A stretch of 64,000 bases of DNA, from NCBI RefSeq assembly GCF_900188205.1, contig NZ_FZOH01000007.1, positions 118,709-182,708 on the forward strand. The letters are read 5' to 3'. How positions within the stretch are numbered: the first letter of the stretch is position 1; the number at the start of each line of letters is the position of its first letter. Source of the DNA: Geodermatophilus saharensis (lineage in GTDB: Bacteria; Actinomycetota; Actinomycetes; Mycobacteriales; Geodermatophilaceae). The notes below the pieces were generated by a model. It was not told the DNA's origin, ran no database searches, and saw only the letters and a list, made by a program, of their open reading frames with translations. Below, in pieces: positions 37,126-45,987 of the stretch. The position numbers and the translations under genes are program-made.

Positions 37126-37905
37126 ATGGCACTCCTCGTGCGCATCGCGACCTTCAACATCCTGCACGGCCGCACACCCGAGGACGACCGGGTCGACGTC
37201 GACCGGCTGGCCACCGCCGTCAAGACGCTCGACGCCGACGTCCTGGCGCTGCAGGAGGTCGACCGCGACCAGCCGCGCTCGATGAACGCCGACCTCACCG
37301 CCGTGGCCGCCGAGGCGATGGGCGCCGTCGACTCGCAGTTCGTCGCCGCGCTGTCGGGCACCCCCGGCGGCACCTGGATGGCGGCCACCGGCGACGAGCA
37401 GCCCGGTGCCGCCAGCTACGGGATCGCGCTGCTGTCCCGCCACCCGGTGGTGTCCTGGCGGGTGGTGCGGCTGCCGGCGCTGCCGGGCCGGGTACCGGTG
37501 TGGTTCCGCGGCGCGCCGCGGCCGATGCTGGTCAGCGAGGAGCCGCGGGTGGCGGTGGCCGCCGTCCTCGACGGCCCGCACGGCCAGTTCACCGTCGCCT
37601 GCACGCACCTGTCGTTCGTGCCGTACTGGAACTCCGTTCAGCTGCGCCGGCTGGTGCGGGCGCTGCGGGGGACGCGCGAGCCGCTGGTCGTGCTCGGTGA
37701 CCTCAACATGCAGCCGCGCAAGGCCACCCTCGTCAGCGGCCTGCGGCCGCTGGCCCGGGCGCTCACCTTCCCGGCGGAGGAGCCGACCCGGCAGCTCGAC
37801 CACGTGCTGGTCCGCGGCCGGCTGGCCGCCGCCGGCCCGGCCGAGGCGGTGCGGCTGCCCCTGTCGGACCACCGCGCGCTCGTCGTCGACGTCGAGCCCA
37901 CCTGA
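37126..37905 (+). CDS. Endonuclease/exonuclease/phosphatase family protein
   Basis: Metal-dependent phosphoesterase of the EEP (DNase I-like) fold, 259 residues. Conserved pieces in order: RIATFNILHGR (about 6-16), ADVLALQEVDRDQ with the metal Glu, ACTHLSFVPYW, VVLGDLNMQP with the Asp/Asn pair, RQLDHVLV and the catalytic LSDHRALVVDVE. No signal peptide, so it acts inside. The substrate could be a nucleic acid, phosphoinositide-like headgroup or sphingomyelin-like lipid. The ATG is the first codon of the conserved frame; it overlaps the upstream region of the divergent nucleotidyltransferase gene. Confidence 0.88.
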   Translation: MALLVRIATFNILHGRTPEDDRVDVDRLATAVKTLDADVLALQEVDRDQPRSMNADLTAVAAEAMGAVDSQFVAALSGTPGGTWMAATGDEQPGAASYGIALLSRHPVVSWRVVRLPALPGRVPVWFRGAPRPMLVSEEPRVAVAAVLDGPHGQFTVACTHLSFVPYWNSVQLRRLVRALRGTREPLVVLGDLNMQPRKATLVSGLRPLARALTFPAEEPTRQLDHVLVRGRLAAAGPAEAVRLPLSDHRALVVDVEPT

Positions 37906-37916
37906 CCGGCGGGCGT

Positions 37917-37950
37917 CCCGCGCCGCCGGCCCGGCGGCCGGCGGCGCGGG
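37917..37950. terminator. Strong bidirectional hairpin
   Basis: Perfect 15-base arms CCCGCGCCGCCGGCC and GGCCGGCGGCGCGGG around a CGGC loop, between two converging genes. A terminator in either direction. Confidence 0.8.
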
Positions 37951-37955
37951 AGGGG

Positions 37956-38183
37956 TCAGCGGCGCCGGTTCTCGGGGAGCTGCACCCCGGCCCGGTTGGG
38001 CTTGTCGGTGGGGTGGGCGTAGCGGATGCGGTCGGGCGGCAGCGGGAAGCTGTGGTCCTCGCCGAACGGCGACAGCGGGCCGGCCATCTCGCCCAGGAAC
38101 TCGGTCACCGGGGGGCCGGCGTCCTCCGACTGGCCCCAGGTCGGCTCGACCAGGTGGGCGTGCTTCTCCTTGCGCTTGGCCAT
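37956..38183 (-). CDS. Small conserved hypothetical protein
   Basis: Charged soluble protein of 75 residues, MAKRKEKHAHLVEPTWGQ then GPPVTEFLGEMAGPLSPFG and the Pro/Arg-rich LPPDRIRYAHPTDKPNRA. No known domain. The ATG is set by GGAGGCGAG right before it; the frame stays open upstream to 38276 without likelihood of being used. It ends at a strong terminator. I cannot suggest a function; such proteins are seen in related actinobacteria, to my recollection. Confidence 0.65.
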   Translation of the reverse strand: MAKRKEKHAHLVEPTWGQSEDAGPPVTEFLGEMAGPLSPFGEDHSFPLPPDRIRYAHPTDKPNRAGVQLPENRRR

Positions 38184-38280
38184 CTCGCCTCCGTGCTCGG
38201 GCGCACCCACGGGCGCGCGTTCGACGCCATCCTCTCGCGCCGGTCCTCCTACCCGCACGAGGCCCGGCCGCGACACGGGT

Positions 38281-38811
38281 TCAGCGGGACCGGCGGGCGG
38301 TCCGGGCGCCGTAGAGCGTCGGCAGCCCCTCCGCGGTGAGCACCCACTGCCCGCTGCCCACGGGGGCCGCCCGCACCTCGCCGCCGTCGAGGCCCTGCAC
38401 CTGGCGGGTGCGCCACACCGAGGTGCTCACCAGGGTCAGCCGCACGGGCTCGTCGTCGGGGTCCCACTCGTCGTAGCCCTCGGGCTCGAAGGCCACGATC
38501 GCCGGGCCGGCGATGCGCAGCAGTCCGCGCTGCCACGGGACGGCGGCCAGCGCCCGGCGCCAGCGCAGCGCACGCGCCAGCGCGCCCAGACCCGCGGCCG
38601 CGGCCACGAGACCGCCGAGCACCAGCCCCACGACCACCAGCCCGGCAAGGGGCACCGGGCGGCCGCGGTCCTCGGCCACGCCGATCGCGACCGCGCCCAG
38701 CAGCACCGCGAGGACGACGGCGATCACCCCGCCGGCCAGCCACCGCAGCGCGCCGGCGCGGTACCCCTCGAGCGCCGCGCGGGTGTGCGGGTCGTCGGCG
38801 GCCGGCTGCAC
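38281..38811 (-). CDS. Two-helix membrane protein, PH-like C-terminal part
   Basis: Hypothetical protein of 176 residues from GTG 38811. Two hydrophobic helices, WLAGGVIAVVLAVLLGAVAI (about 18-37) and LAGLVVVGLVLGGLVAAAAG (about 49-68), are followed by a soluble beta-rich domain: RGLLRIAGPAIVAFEPEGYD, VRLTLVSTSVWRTRQVQGLD and QWVLTAEGLPTLYGA. The strand pattern resembles a bacterial PH-like domain, but that is a guess. Divergent from the 38877 gene, whose promoter overlaps this gene's 5' end. Confidence 0.6.
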   Translation of the reverse strand: MQPAADDPHTRAALEGYRAGALRWLAGGVIAVVLAVLLGAVAIGVAEDRGRPVPLAGLVVVGLVLGGLVAAAAGLGALARALRWRRALAAVPWQRGLLRIAGPAIVAFEPEGYDEWDPDDEPVRLTLVSTSVWRTRQVQGLDGGEVRAAPVGSGQWVLTAEGLPTLYGARTARRSR

Positions 38812-38863
38812 GTCCCCATGCTCGCAGGCCCGGCGTCCGGGGCGGCACCCGCGCGCGGGGACG

Positions 38864-38869
38864 TAACGT
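38864..38869 (+). promoter_or_regulatory. -10 box of leaderless helicase-associated gene
   Basis: TAACGT, seven bases before the ATG at 38877; no ribosome binding site follows, so the mRNA is probably leaderless. Confidence 0.5.
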
Positions 38870-38876
38870 GGTCCGG

Positions 38877-41138
38877 ATGCCTGCCGACCGTCCCGCCACG
38901 CTCTCGGCGTGGCTGCGCACCCGCAGCGACGCCCAGCTCGCGGCGCTGCTGGCCGCGCGACCCGACGTGGCCCGCCCCGCACCGTCGGACGTCATCGCCC
39001 TGGCCAGCCGGCTGGCGGTGCCGGTGTCGGTGGACCGGGCCCTCGACGACCTCGACGCCGCCACGCTGCAGGTGCTCGACGTCGTGCTGCTCGCCCCGAC
39101 CGACGGCGTGGAGGCCGCCGAGGTCGCCGCCTCGCTGCCCGGGCTGCCCGAGGACGTCGTCGCGGCGGCCGTCGAGCGCCTGACCACCCGGGCGCTGCTG
39201 TGGGGCGACGACGTCCTGCACGCCCCCGACCACGTGCGCCGGGCGGTGCGGTACCCCGCCGGGCTGGGCCGCCGCGCCGCCGAGCTGCGGGTGACGCTGC
39301 CGGCCGACCTGCCCGCCGCCGTCGGCGCGCTGGACCCCGCCGAGCGCCAGGTGCTCGAGCGGCTGGCCGGCGACCGCCCGGTGGGGCACCTGCCCGAGAC
39401 CGGCGGCGGCGCGGCCTCACCCGCGCGGCGGCTGCTGCAGGCGGGGCTGCTGGCCCGCGTCGACGCGCTCAACGTCGAGCTGCCCCGGGAGATCGGGCTG
39501 CTGCTGCGCGGCGACCGGCCGTACGGCCCCTCCCGCCCGGAGCCGCGGCCGGCCGTCGTCGAGCGGGACCCCGCCGCCGTCGACCGGCAGGCGGCCGGTG
39601 CCGCGCTGGAGTCGGTCGGGCGGGTGGGCGAGCTGCTGGCCGTCCTCGAGGAGGAGCCCGCGGGGCTGCTGCGCAGCGGCGGGGTCGCCGTCCGCGACCG
39701 CAAGCGGCTGGCCAAGGCGCTGTCGGTCTCCGAGACCGACGCCGGCTGGCTGCTCGAGCTCGCCTTCGCCGCCGGCCTGCTCGACGTCGGCGGCCCGCAC
39801 CGCGACGAGTGGCTGCCCACCCGCGGCTACGACCTGTGGCGCGAGCAGCCGCTGGCCGACCGGTGGGCGGCGCTGGCCGCCGGCTGGCTGGACAGCCCGC
39901 GGCTGCCCTCGCTGGTCGGGCAGCGCGACGTGGCGGGCAAGGCGGTCAACGCGCTGTCCCCCGACCTGGTGCGGCACACCGCGCCGGCGATCCGCCGGTC
40001 GGCGCTCACCGCGCTGGCCGCCTCCCCGCCGGGCTCGGGCCTGGCGCCCGACGACCTGGTCGCCCTGCTGCGCTGGCGGACGCCGCGGCGCGCCGACCGG
40101 CTCGCGCCGGTGCCCGACGTGCTCGCCGAGGCCGCGCGGCTCGGCGTCCTGGTCGGCGGGGTGCTGTCCACCGGCGGGCGGGGGCTGCTGACCCGCGGTG
40201 AGGAGGGGGCGGCCGACGGGGTGCAGGGCCTGCTGCCCGAGCCGGTCGACCACGTGCTCGCCCAGCCCGACCTCACGCTCGTCGCCCCCGGGCCGCTGGT
40301 GGCCGCGCTGGCCGACACGCTGTCGGTGGTCGCCGACGTCGAGTCCTCGGGCGGGGCGACGGTGTTCCGGGTGTCGGAGTCCTCCGTGCGGCGGGCGCTG
40401 GACGCCGGGTGGTCGGCCACCGGCCTGCACGACCTCTTCGCCCGCTCCTCGCGCACGCCGGTGCCGCAGGCGCTGGACTACCTCGTCGACGACGTGGCGC
40501 GGCAGCACGGCCGGCTGCGGGTCGGCTCGATCGAGTGCTACGTGCGCTCCGACGACCACGGGCTGCTGTCCCAGGTGCTCGGCGACCGGCGGACGGCGGC
40601 GGCCGAGCTGCGCCGGCTGGCACCGGGGGTGCTGGTCAGCGGGCTGGGCGCCGACGAGGTGCTCACCGTGCTGCGGGGCGCCGGGTACGCCCCGGCCGGG
40701 GAGTCCCCGGGCGGCGCGGTGCTCACCCGCCCGCCGGCGCGGCCGCGCGCCGCCGGCCGCCGGCCCGGGCTGCCGCCGTCGGCGGCGGCCCGCCCGCTCA
40801 CCGAGGCGGAGACCGCGGCCACCGTGCGGGAGATCCGGGCCGGTGACGCCGCGCTGGCCGCCCGGCCGGCGGCGCCGGTGCGGCAGGTCCCGGGCGTCAC
40901 CACCGCCGGCACGCTGGAGGTGCTCTCCCGCGCCATCCGCGACGGCGTGCCGGTGTGGCTGGGCTACGTGGACGCCCAGGGCAGCGGCAGCCAGCGCGTG
41001 GTGCAGCCGGTGTCACTGGCCGGTGGTTTCCTCCAGGGCTGGGACGAGCGCCGCCAGGAGAGCCGCACCTTCGCGGTGCACCGGATCACCACGGTGGCGC
41101 TGGTCGACGAGGAAGCACCGGCCGCCGGCAACGGTTGA
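38877..41138 (+). CDS. Helicase-associated protein (Rv0862c-like, Helicase_C_3)
   Basis: Large protein of 753 residues found next to the XPB helicase gene in actinobacteria. The N-terminal third is built of winged-helix-like units (TLSAWLRTRSDAQLAALLAA, ALDDLDAATLQVLDVVLLAP, AAEVAASLPGLPEDVVAAAV); the middle has HTH-like RKRLAKALSVSETDAGWLLE; the C-terminal part has QPDLTLVAPGPLVAALADTL and FRVSESSVRRALDAGWSATG, characteristic of the XPB N-terminal-like Helicase_C_3 family, and a final WYL-like segment (LEVLSRAIRDGVPVWLGYVD). It has no ATPase motifs. Probably helps load or regulate the helicase encoded 39 bases downstream. Confidence 0.85.
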   Translation: MPADRPATLSAWLRTRSDAQLAALLAARPDVARPAPSDVIALASRLAVPVSVDRALDDLDAATLQVLDVVLLAPTDGVEAAEVAASLPGLPEDVVAAAVERLTTRALLWGDDVLHAPDHVRRAVRYPAGLGRRAAELRVTLPADLPAAVGALDPAERQVLERLAGDRPVGHLPETGGGAASPARRLLQAGLLARVDALNVELPREIGLLLRGDRPYGPSRPEPRPAVVERDPAAVDRQAAGAALESVGRVGELLAVLEEEPAGLLRSGGVAVRDRKRLAKALSVSETDAGWLLELAFAAGLLDVGGPHRDEWLPTRGYDLWREQPLADRWAALAAGWLDSPRLPSLVGQRDVAGKAVNALSPDLVRHTAPAIRRSALTALAASPPGSGLAPDDLVALLRWRTPRRADRLAPVPDVLAEAARLGVLVGGVLSTGGRGLLTRGEEGAADGVQGLLPEPVDHVLAQPDLTLVAPGPLVAALADTLSVVADVESSGGATVFRVSESSVRRALDAGWSATGLHDLFARSSRTPVPQALDYLVDDVARQHGRLRVGSIECYVRSDDHGLLSQVLGDRRTAAAELRRLAPGVLVSGLGADEVLTVLRGAGYAPAGESPGGAVLTRPPARPRAAGRRPGLPPSAAARPLTEAETAATVREIRAGDAALAARPAAPVRQVPGVTTAGTLEVLSRAIRDGVPVWLGYVDAQGSGSQRVVQPVSLAGGFLQGWDERRQESRTFAVHRITTVALVDEEAPAAGNG

Positions 41139-41176
41139 CCAGTCCAGACGCCCGCCGAGGAGAGGCTCCCCATCAC

Positions 41177-42862
41177 GTGAACGACGGACCGCTCATCGTC
41201 CAGTCGGACAAGACCCTGCTGCTCGAGGTCGACCACCCGCAGGCCCGCGACTGCCGCGCGGCCATCGCGCCGTTCGCCGAGCTCGAGCGCTCCCCCGAGC
41301 ACGTCCACACCTACCGGGTCACCCCCTTGGCGCTGTGGAACGCGCGCGCCGCCGGGCACGACGCCGAGCAGGTCGTCGACGCGCTGGTGCGCTACTCCCG
41401 CTACCCCGTGCCGCACGCGCTGCTGGTCGACGTCGCCGACACCATGGACCGGTTCGGCCGGCTGACGCTGGTCAACAACCCCGTGCACGGCCTGGTGCTC
41501 ACCACCACCGACCGCGCGGTGCTCGAGGAGGTCGTCCGCTCCAAGCGGGTGGCGCCGATGATCGGCGCGCGCATCGACCCCGACACCGTCGTCGTGCACC
41601 CCTCCGAGCGCGGCCGGCTCAAGCAGGCGCTGCTCAAGGTGGGCTGGCCGGCCGAGGACCTCGCCGGCTACGTCGACGGGCAGGCGCACCCGATCGAGCT
41701 GGCGCAGGACGGCTGGCACCTGCGCGACTACCAGCGCGAGGCGGTCGAGGGCTTCTGGGCCGGCGGCTCGGGCGTCGTCGTCCTGCCGTGCGGCGCGGGC
41801 AAGACGCTGGTCGGCGCCGCGGCGATGGCCGAGGCCAAGGCGACCACGCTGATCCTGGTCACCAACACCGTCTCCGGGCGGCAGTGGAAGCGCGAGCTGA
41901 TCGCGCGCACCTCGCTGACCGAGGACGAGATCGGCGAGTACTCGGGCGAGCGCAAGGAGATCCGCCCGGTCACCATCGCCACCTACCAGGTGATGACCAC
42001 CCGCCGGAAGGGCGAGTACCGGCACCTGGACCTCTTCGACGCCCAGGACTGGGGCCTGATCGTCTACGACGAGGTGCACCTGCTGCCCGCGCCGATCTTC
42101 CGGCTCACCGCCGACCTGCAGTCCCGCCGCCGGCTGGGGCTGACGGCGACGCTGGTGCGCGAGGACGGCCGCGAGGACGACGTGTTCTCCCTCATCGGGC
42201 CCAAGCGCTACGACGCGCCCTGGAAGGACATCGAGCAGCAGGGCTACATCGCCCCGGCCGAGTGCATCGAGGTGCGCGTCGGGCTCGACGACGAGGAGCG
42301 GATGACCTACGCCGTCGCCGAGCCCGAGGAGCGGTACCGCATCGCGGCCACGGCGACGTCGAAGCTGCCGGTGATCCGGCGGGTGCTCGAGCGGCACCCC
42401 GAGGAGCCCTCGCTGGTGATCGGGGCCTACCTCGACCAGCTCGAGGAGCTCGGGCGGGCGCTGGACGCCCCGGTGATCCAGGGGTCGACCACCAACCGCG
42501 AGCGGGAGAAGCTCTTCGACGCGTTCCGCGCCGGGGAGATCCGCACGCTGGTCGTGTCGAAGGTCGCCAACTTCTCCATCGACCTGCCCGAGGCCGCGGT
42601 CGCCGTCCAGGTGTCGGGGACGTTCGGGTCGCGACAGGAGGAGGCCCAGCGGCTCGGCCGGGTGCTGCGCCCCAAGGCCGACGGCCGGCAGGCGCACTTC
42701 TACACGGTGGTCAGCCGCGACACCCTCGACGCCGAGTACGCCGCCCACCGGCAGCGGTTCCTCGCCGAGCAGGGCTACGCGTACACGATCGTCGACGCCG
42801 CCGACCTGGCCGGCCCGGGTGAGGTCAACGGCCCCGACTGGGTCGACGAGCCCGCCGACTAG
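41177..42862 (+). CDS. XPB/ERCC3-type DNA helicase
   Basis: 3'-5' SF2 DNA helicase, the bacterial XPB, presumed to act in DNA repair. It has 561 residues: a damage-recognition-like N-terminal domain (1-185), RecA domain 1 with Walker A LPCGAGKTLVG (about 202-212), DEVH (298-301) in VYDEVHLLPAP and motif III LGLTATLVREDG including the RED triplet that marks XPB, then RecA domain 2 with VVSKVANFSIDLPEA and motif VI EEAQRLGRVLRPK. A thumb-like part lies between. GTG start with a rather distant GAGGAGAGG. Ends next to two hairpins that separate it from the converging gene. Confidence 0.95.
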   Translation: MNDGPLIVQSDKTLLLEVDHPQARDCRAAIAPFAELERSPEHVHTYRVTPLALWNARAAGHDAEQVVDALVRYSRYPVPHALLVDVADTMDRFGRLTLVNNPVHGLVLTTTDRAVLEEVVRSKRVAPMIGARIDPDTVVVHPSERGRLKQALLKVGWPAEDLAGYVDGQAHPIELAQDGWHLRDYQREAVEGFWAGGSGVVVLPCGAGKTLVGAAAMAEAKATTLILVTNTVSGRQWKRELIARTSLTEDEIGEYSGERKEIRPVTIATYQVMTTRRKGEYRHLDLFDAQDWGLIVYDEVHLLPAPIFRLTADLQSRRRLGLTATLVREDGREDDVFSLIGPKRYDAPWKDIEQQGYIAPAECIEVRVGLDDEERMTYAVAEPEERYRIAATATSKLPVIRRVLERHPEEPSLVIGAYLDQLEELGRALDAPVIQGSTTNREREKLFDAFRAGEIRTLVVSKVANFSIDLPEAAVAVQVSGTFGSRQEEAQRLGRVLRPKADGRQAHFYTVVSRDTLDAEYAAHRQRFLAEQGYAYTIVDAADLAGPGEVNGPDWVDEPAD

Positions 42863-42869
42863 TCCTGGT

Positions 42870-42887
42870 GCACTTCCGCGGAAGTGC
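42870..42887. repeat. Perfect palindrome, family 1 copy 2
   Basis: GCACTTCCG and CGGAAGTGC, an 18-base perfect palindrome eight bases after the XPB stop and between convergent genes. Copies at 4784-4805 and 51629-51666. Confidence 0.85.
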
Positions 42888-42888
42888 C

Positions 42889-42926
42889 CGGTCCGGCCCC
42901 GGTCCCTGCGGACCGGGGCCGGACCG
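42889..42926. terminator. 17-base-pair hairpin terminator
   Basis: Perfect arms CGGTCCGGCCCCGGTCC and GGACCGGGGCCGGACCG around CTGC, three bases from the stop of the converging gene. Bidirectional terminator, next to the palindrome at 42870. Confidence 0.85.
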
Positions 42927-42928
42927 TC

Positions 42929-43189
42929 TCACCCCTCGGTGAGCTCGTGCAGGACGTCGGCGGCGTCGGCGTTGCCCTCCTCGGCCAGCCGGCGCAGCTC
43001 GGCCAGGTCGCCCCGTTCGCTCGCCCGCTGCACGAGCTCGTCGGCGGCGTCCCGGTAGCCGAGGTCGGCGAGCCGGCGGAGTTCGGCGAGGTCGCCCTGC
43101 TCGCCGGCCAGCTCGATCAGCTCGTCGACGGCGTCGCGGTCGCCCTTGGCCGCCCGCTCGCGGAGTCCGGCGTACTCGGGTCCGGTCAT
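42929..43189 (-). CDS. Short helical-repeat protein
   Basis: Small acidic protein of 86 residues made of two and a half repeats of about 35 residues: RDAVDELIELAGEQGDLAEL RRLADLG and RDAADELVQRASERGDLAEL RRLAEEG. Each looks like a helix pair of the Sel1/ARM kind. No signal or membrane part. ATG 43189 is chosen (MTGPEYAGLRERAAKG); GGGAG lies about 12 bases upstream. Likely a small protein-interaction module. It diverges by 17 bases from the ACT protein gene. Confidence 0.7.
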   Translation of the reverse strand: MTGPEYAGLRERAAKGDRDAVDELIELAGEQGDLAELRRLADLGYRDAADELVQRASERGDLAELRRLAEEGNADAADVLHELTEG

Positions 43190-43206
43190 GGCTGCAGGAT
43201 GCTCCC

Positions 43207-43602
43207 GTGGCGGGTGAACGGGACCTGGACCGCCTGCTGTCCGGCATGGCGCCACGGCGTGCGCCCGGGACGTACGTGTTCACGACCGTGCCGGGCTCCG
43301 AGGTGCCCGACGGACTGACCCCCGTGGCCACGGTGCGGGAGGACGAGGGGCTCACCCTGGTCCTCCCCCGTGAGGAGGCCGACCGGGTGGGGCTCTGCTA
43401 CGACTACGTGGCCGCCCGCATCACGCTGCTGGTGCACTCCGACCTCGCCGCGGTGGGTCTCACCGCCGCGGTGAGCACCGCCCTGGCCGACGCCGGGATC
43501 AGCTGCAACGTGCTGGCCGGCTACCATCACGACCACCTGTTCGTCCCCGCGGACGAGGCCGACCGTGCCCTCACCGTCCTCGGGGGACTGACCCGCCCCT
43601 AG
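43207..43602 (+). CDS. ACT-domain protein (ACT_7)
   Basis: Stand-alone amino-acid-binding protein, 131 residues. It has the split form common in actinobacteria: N-terminal APGTYVFTTVPGSEVPDGLT and PVATVREDEGLTLVLPREEA, then an ACT fold ARITLLVHSDLAAVGLTAAV, ADAGISCNVLAGYHHDHLFV. The Gly/His turn GYHHDHLFVP is typical of ACT_7 proteins. GTG start seven bases after CAGGAT, a possible leaderless start. Ligand unknown. Its end abuts the 3' region of the broken DUF222/HNH gene. Confidence 0.82.
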   Translation: MAGERDLDRLLSGMAPRRAPGTYVFTTVPGSEVPDGLTPVATVREDEGLTLVLPREEADRVGLCYDYVAARITLLVHSDLAAVGLTAAVSTALADAGISCNVLAGYHHDHLFVPADEADRALTVLGGLTRP

Positions 43603-43698
43603 TAGGGCGGTGGGGTGGTGGTGGCGGTGAGGCCCGACGGTGTGGTGACGGGGAGGGTGCCGTCGGGGGCGAGGTGGTGTGGCCAGCCGGGGGCCTGA

Positions 43699-43759
43699 GG
43701 AAGGACCCCGCCCTCCCCACCCTTCGCAAGCTCAGGGCGGGACCCTGAACGGGGCCGTC
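43699..43759 (+). repeat. REP-like hairpin element, copy B
   Basis: GGAAGGACCCCGCCCT ... GGGACCCTGAACGGGGCCGT, with arms CCCGCCCT and AGGGCGGG. It overlaps the 3' end of the HNH pseudogene: the last codons and the TGA (43732-43734) on the minus strand come from the element. Same family as 16509-16573 and 54661-54723. Confidence 0.75.
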
Positions 43760-45529
43760 GAGCGGTGGTGGCCGGTGCAGGAGCCGGCCAGGTTGGCCGC
43801 GGTGGTCGGCCCGGCGGGCCAGGGGGTGTGGTGGTCGAGTTCGCCGCGGCGGGGGACGAGGCGGCGGCAGCCGGGGAAGCGGCAGCGGCGGTCGCGGGCG
43901 CGCACGTACCGGTCCAGTGCCGCGGCGGGCCGGTAGCCGGGGCTGGCGCCGGGGGCGACGAGGCCGGTGCCGGCGCGGGCGGCCTGCTGCGGGGCGGGCA
44001 GGTCGGTGAGAGCGAGCAGGGCGCCGGTGAGGGTGTCGGTGAGGGCGAGGCGGGGCCGGTCGGCCAGCCCGCCGCCGGCGGTGCGACCGAGCAGGTCGGC
44101 GAGGTCGGCACGGGCCTGATCGGTGGCGGCGGCCAGTGCGGTGAGGACGTCGCGTGCGGCGCTGACCCGGCCGGCGGGGCTGGTGGCCCAGGTGGTCTCC
44201 TCGGCGGTGTCGGCGCGCTCGGCGGTGGCCACCAGCCGGCGGGCGTGACCGAGGGCACGGTCGAGGGCCAGCAGGGCGGCGTCGTCGACGGCGCGGTCGG
44301 CGCGCGCCCACCACCCGTCGGGGACGGCCGGGGCGGAGCGGTGGCGCACTGCCGGGTCGTCGGGCCCGGTGTCGGGTGGTGGTCCGTCCTCGTCGAGGTA
44401 GCAGGGGGCCGGCTCGGCGTCGAACTTCCTGGCCAGGATGCGGCGTTCCATCTCCTCCGACCAGCGTGCGAAGTCCTCCTCCTCGGACACAACCGCGGAC
44501 GTGCCCGCCGTTTCAGGGGACTCCGTGTCGGTCGGCTCGTTATCGGTCGGCTCGGACTCGGTCGGCTCGGACTCGGTCGCGGCGGTGTCGACCCGGTGGC
44601 CGGTGAGGGCGGCGAGCAGCGCGCGGACACCTCCGCGGGGACCACCTGCCCGTCGATCTCGCACGCGGCGTCCCCGCCCAGCAGCGCGCCCACGGGTGCG
44701 ACCACGGGTGCGACCACGGTCAAGGCCACCTGCACCGGCGGCAAGCCGCACTCGCCGGGGCGCAGCACCAGCTCCAGCAGGCAGTCGGCCATCTCCTGCC
44801 CCCTGGTGCGGCCATCGGCCGGGTCGGCGGGCAGCGCGTCGGCATACGCCCCGAGCGCCGCCAGCAGCGCGGCGGCCTCCGGGGTGGTCAGCAGCGCCGA
44901 CACCACACTCATCCCATCGGTGCGGTCGGGGCGGGCGGACACGCCGCGCCGGCGGACGGCGCGGGCCAGGTCACGGGCGGCGTCGCGGGCGGCGTGCCTG
45001 AGCACCACCCGGCGCACCTTGTCGCCCAGCTGCGCCGGAGTGGTCACCGACCGGGCCGCCACCCAGCCCAGCAGCTCGCCCTCGACGCGGGCGCGCAGCG
45101 CGTCCTCCGCGATCGGCGCGACGTGCTCGAGCAGGCACACAGGTGCCCGACGTGCAGCACCCCGGACTGCAGCGCGGCCAGCACCCGCGGCAGCCGCCCC
45201 ACCAGCGTCAGGGAGCGGACCAGCTCCTCCTCCGCCCGCTGGGTGGTCACGTTCAGCGCGATCGCCAGCTCGGAGGTCGCCCACTCGCTCACCGGACGCA
45301 GCACCTCCGCCCGAGACGCCCACCGCTCCGCCGCCATCGCACCCGCCTCACCGGGCTGCCGATCGGCCGAGGCCGGCCGCGACGCGGCAAAGGCAGCGAT
45401 CGCCCGCGCCCGCAGCGCCGTCTGCCGGCCGATCTCCCGGTCGGCGGCCTGCACCGCGCCCAGCGGCCCCGACGCCCAGCCCACCACGGGCTCGTCGACC
45501 GCCAGGACCTCCGTCGCGCGTTCGATCAC
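43732..45529 (-). pseudogene. DUF222/HNH endonuclease (REP13E12-type), two frameshifts
   Basis: HNH nuclease family with the actinobacterial DUF222 domain. The reading frame must change twice. From GTG 45529 (IERATEVLAVDEPVVG, ALNVTTQRAEEELVRS) it breaks near 45138-45143 at GGHLC, where an extra TG in TGTGTG fits; the next frame gives CLLEHVAPIAEDAL through CEIDGQVVPAEV; near 44625-44631 a lost base moves it again to RALLAALTGHRVD. The last part holds the HNH motif: RDRRCRFPGCRR, GELDHHTPW and LAGSCTGHHR. The frame ends APFRVPP inside a REP-like element. Either a true pseudogene or, less likely, two sequencing errors. An SOS-like box overlaps the start. Confidence 0.8.
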
Positions 45530-45537
45530 AGGTTCGA
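45522..45537 (-). promoter_or_regulatory. LexA/SOS-like box over the DUF222 start
   Basis: On the coding strand TCGAACCTGTGATCGA differs at one base from the mycobacterial SOS consensus TCGAAC-N4-GTTCGA. The GTG start lies inside it. REP13E12/DUF222 genes of mycobacteria are known LexA targets with the box in this place. Confidence 0.6.
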
Positions 45538-45672
45538 AAGATGAGGACGGCAAGTCGAACCCGCAGGTCAGAGAGGAGGGGCACCTGCTGACATCCCGAT
45601 AGAAGGCTCCGCGAGCCCGCACGGACGCCGCCCGACACTGATCGACCGGCTGCTCTCGGAGCTCTCCCGAAA

Positions 45673-45678
45673 TACAGT
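45673..45678 (+). promoter_or_regulatory. -10 box of leaderless 45685 gene
   Basis: TACAGT, six bases before the ATG. No Shine-Dalgarno is present. The region 45538-45672 otherwise holds only the leader of the divergent DUF222 gene. Confidence 0.5.
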
Positions 45679-45684
45679 TCGTCC

Positions 45685-45987
45685 ATGTCCACGAAGGACC
45701 TGCAGGCACTCGTCCGGCGACGGCTGTGGGAGCTGGGCGGGTCCGTGTACGAGGCCTCCCGCCGCGCGCGCGGTGCGGTCGGGCCCGAGGTGCTCGAGCG
45801 GCTCGCGCACACCCGCGGCTGGGCGTTGATCAGCCCGTGGATGGCCGGCCACCTCGCCCGCGCCCTCGACGTCCCCGAGAACCGGGTGCGACGCGCCGCC
45901 GGGCTGCCCGAGGTCCCCGACCCCCGGGCGGACGTGCCCACCGGCCCGCACCTGCGCCTCGTGCAGAACGGCGAGGACCGGGGCTGA
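45685..45987 (+). CDS. Small HTH-like protein
   Basis: Soluble protein of 100 residues. SVYEASRRARGAVGPEVLER and SPWMAGHLARALDVPENRVR look like an XRE/Cro-type helix-turn-helix (about 20-75), so a small DNA-binding regulator is likely. ATG follows a good -10 box by six bases, a leaderless arrangement. It diverges from the DUF222/HNH gene; a role in controlling that gene is possible but speculative. Its TGA abuts the TCA of the converging regulator gene (TGATCA). Confidence 0.65.
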   Translation: MSTKDLQALVRRRLWELGGSVYEASRRARGAVGPEVLERLAHTRGWALISPWMAGHLARALDVPENRVRRAAGLPEVPDPRADVPTGPHLRLVQNGEDRG

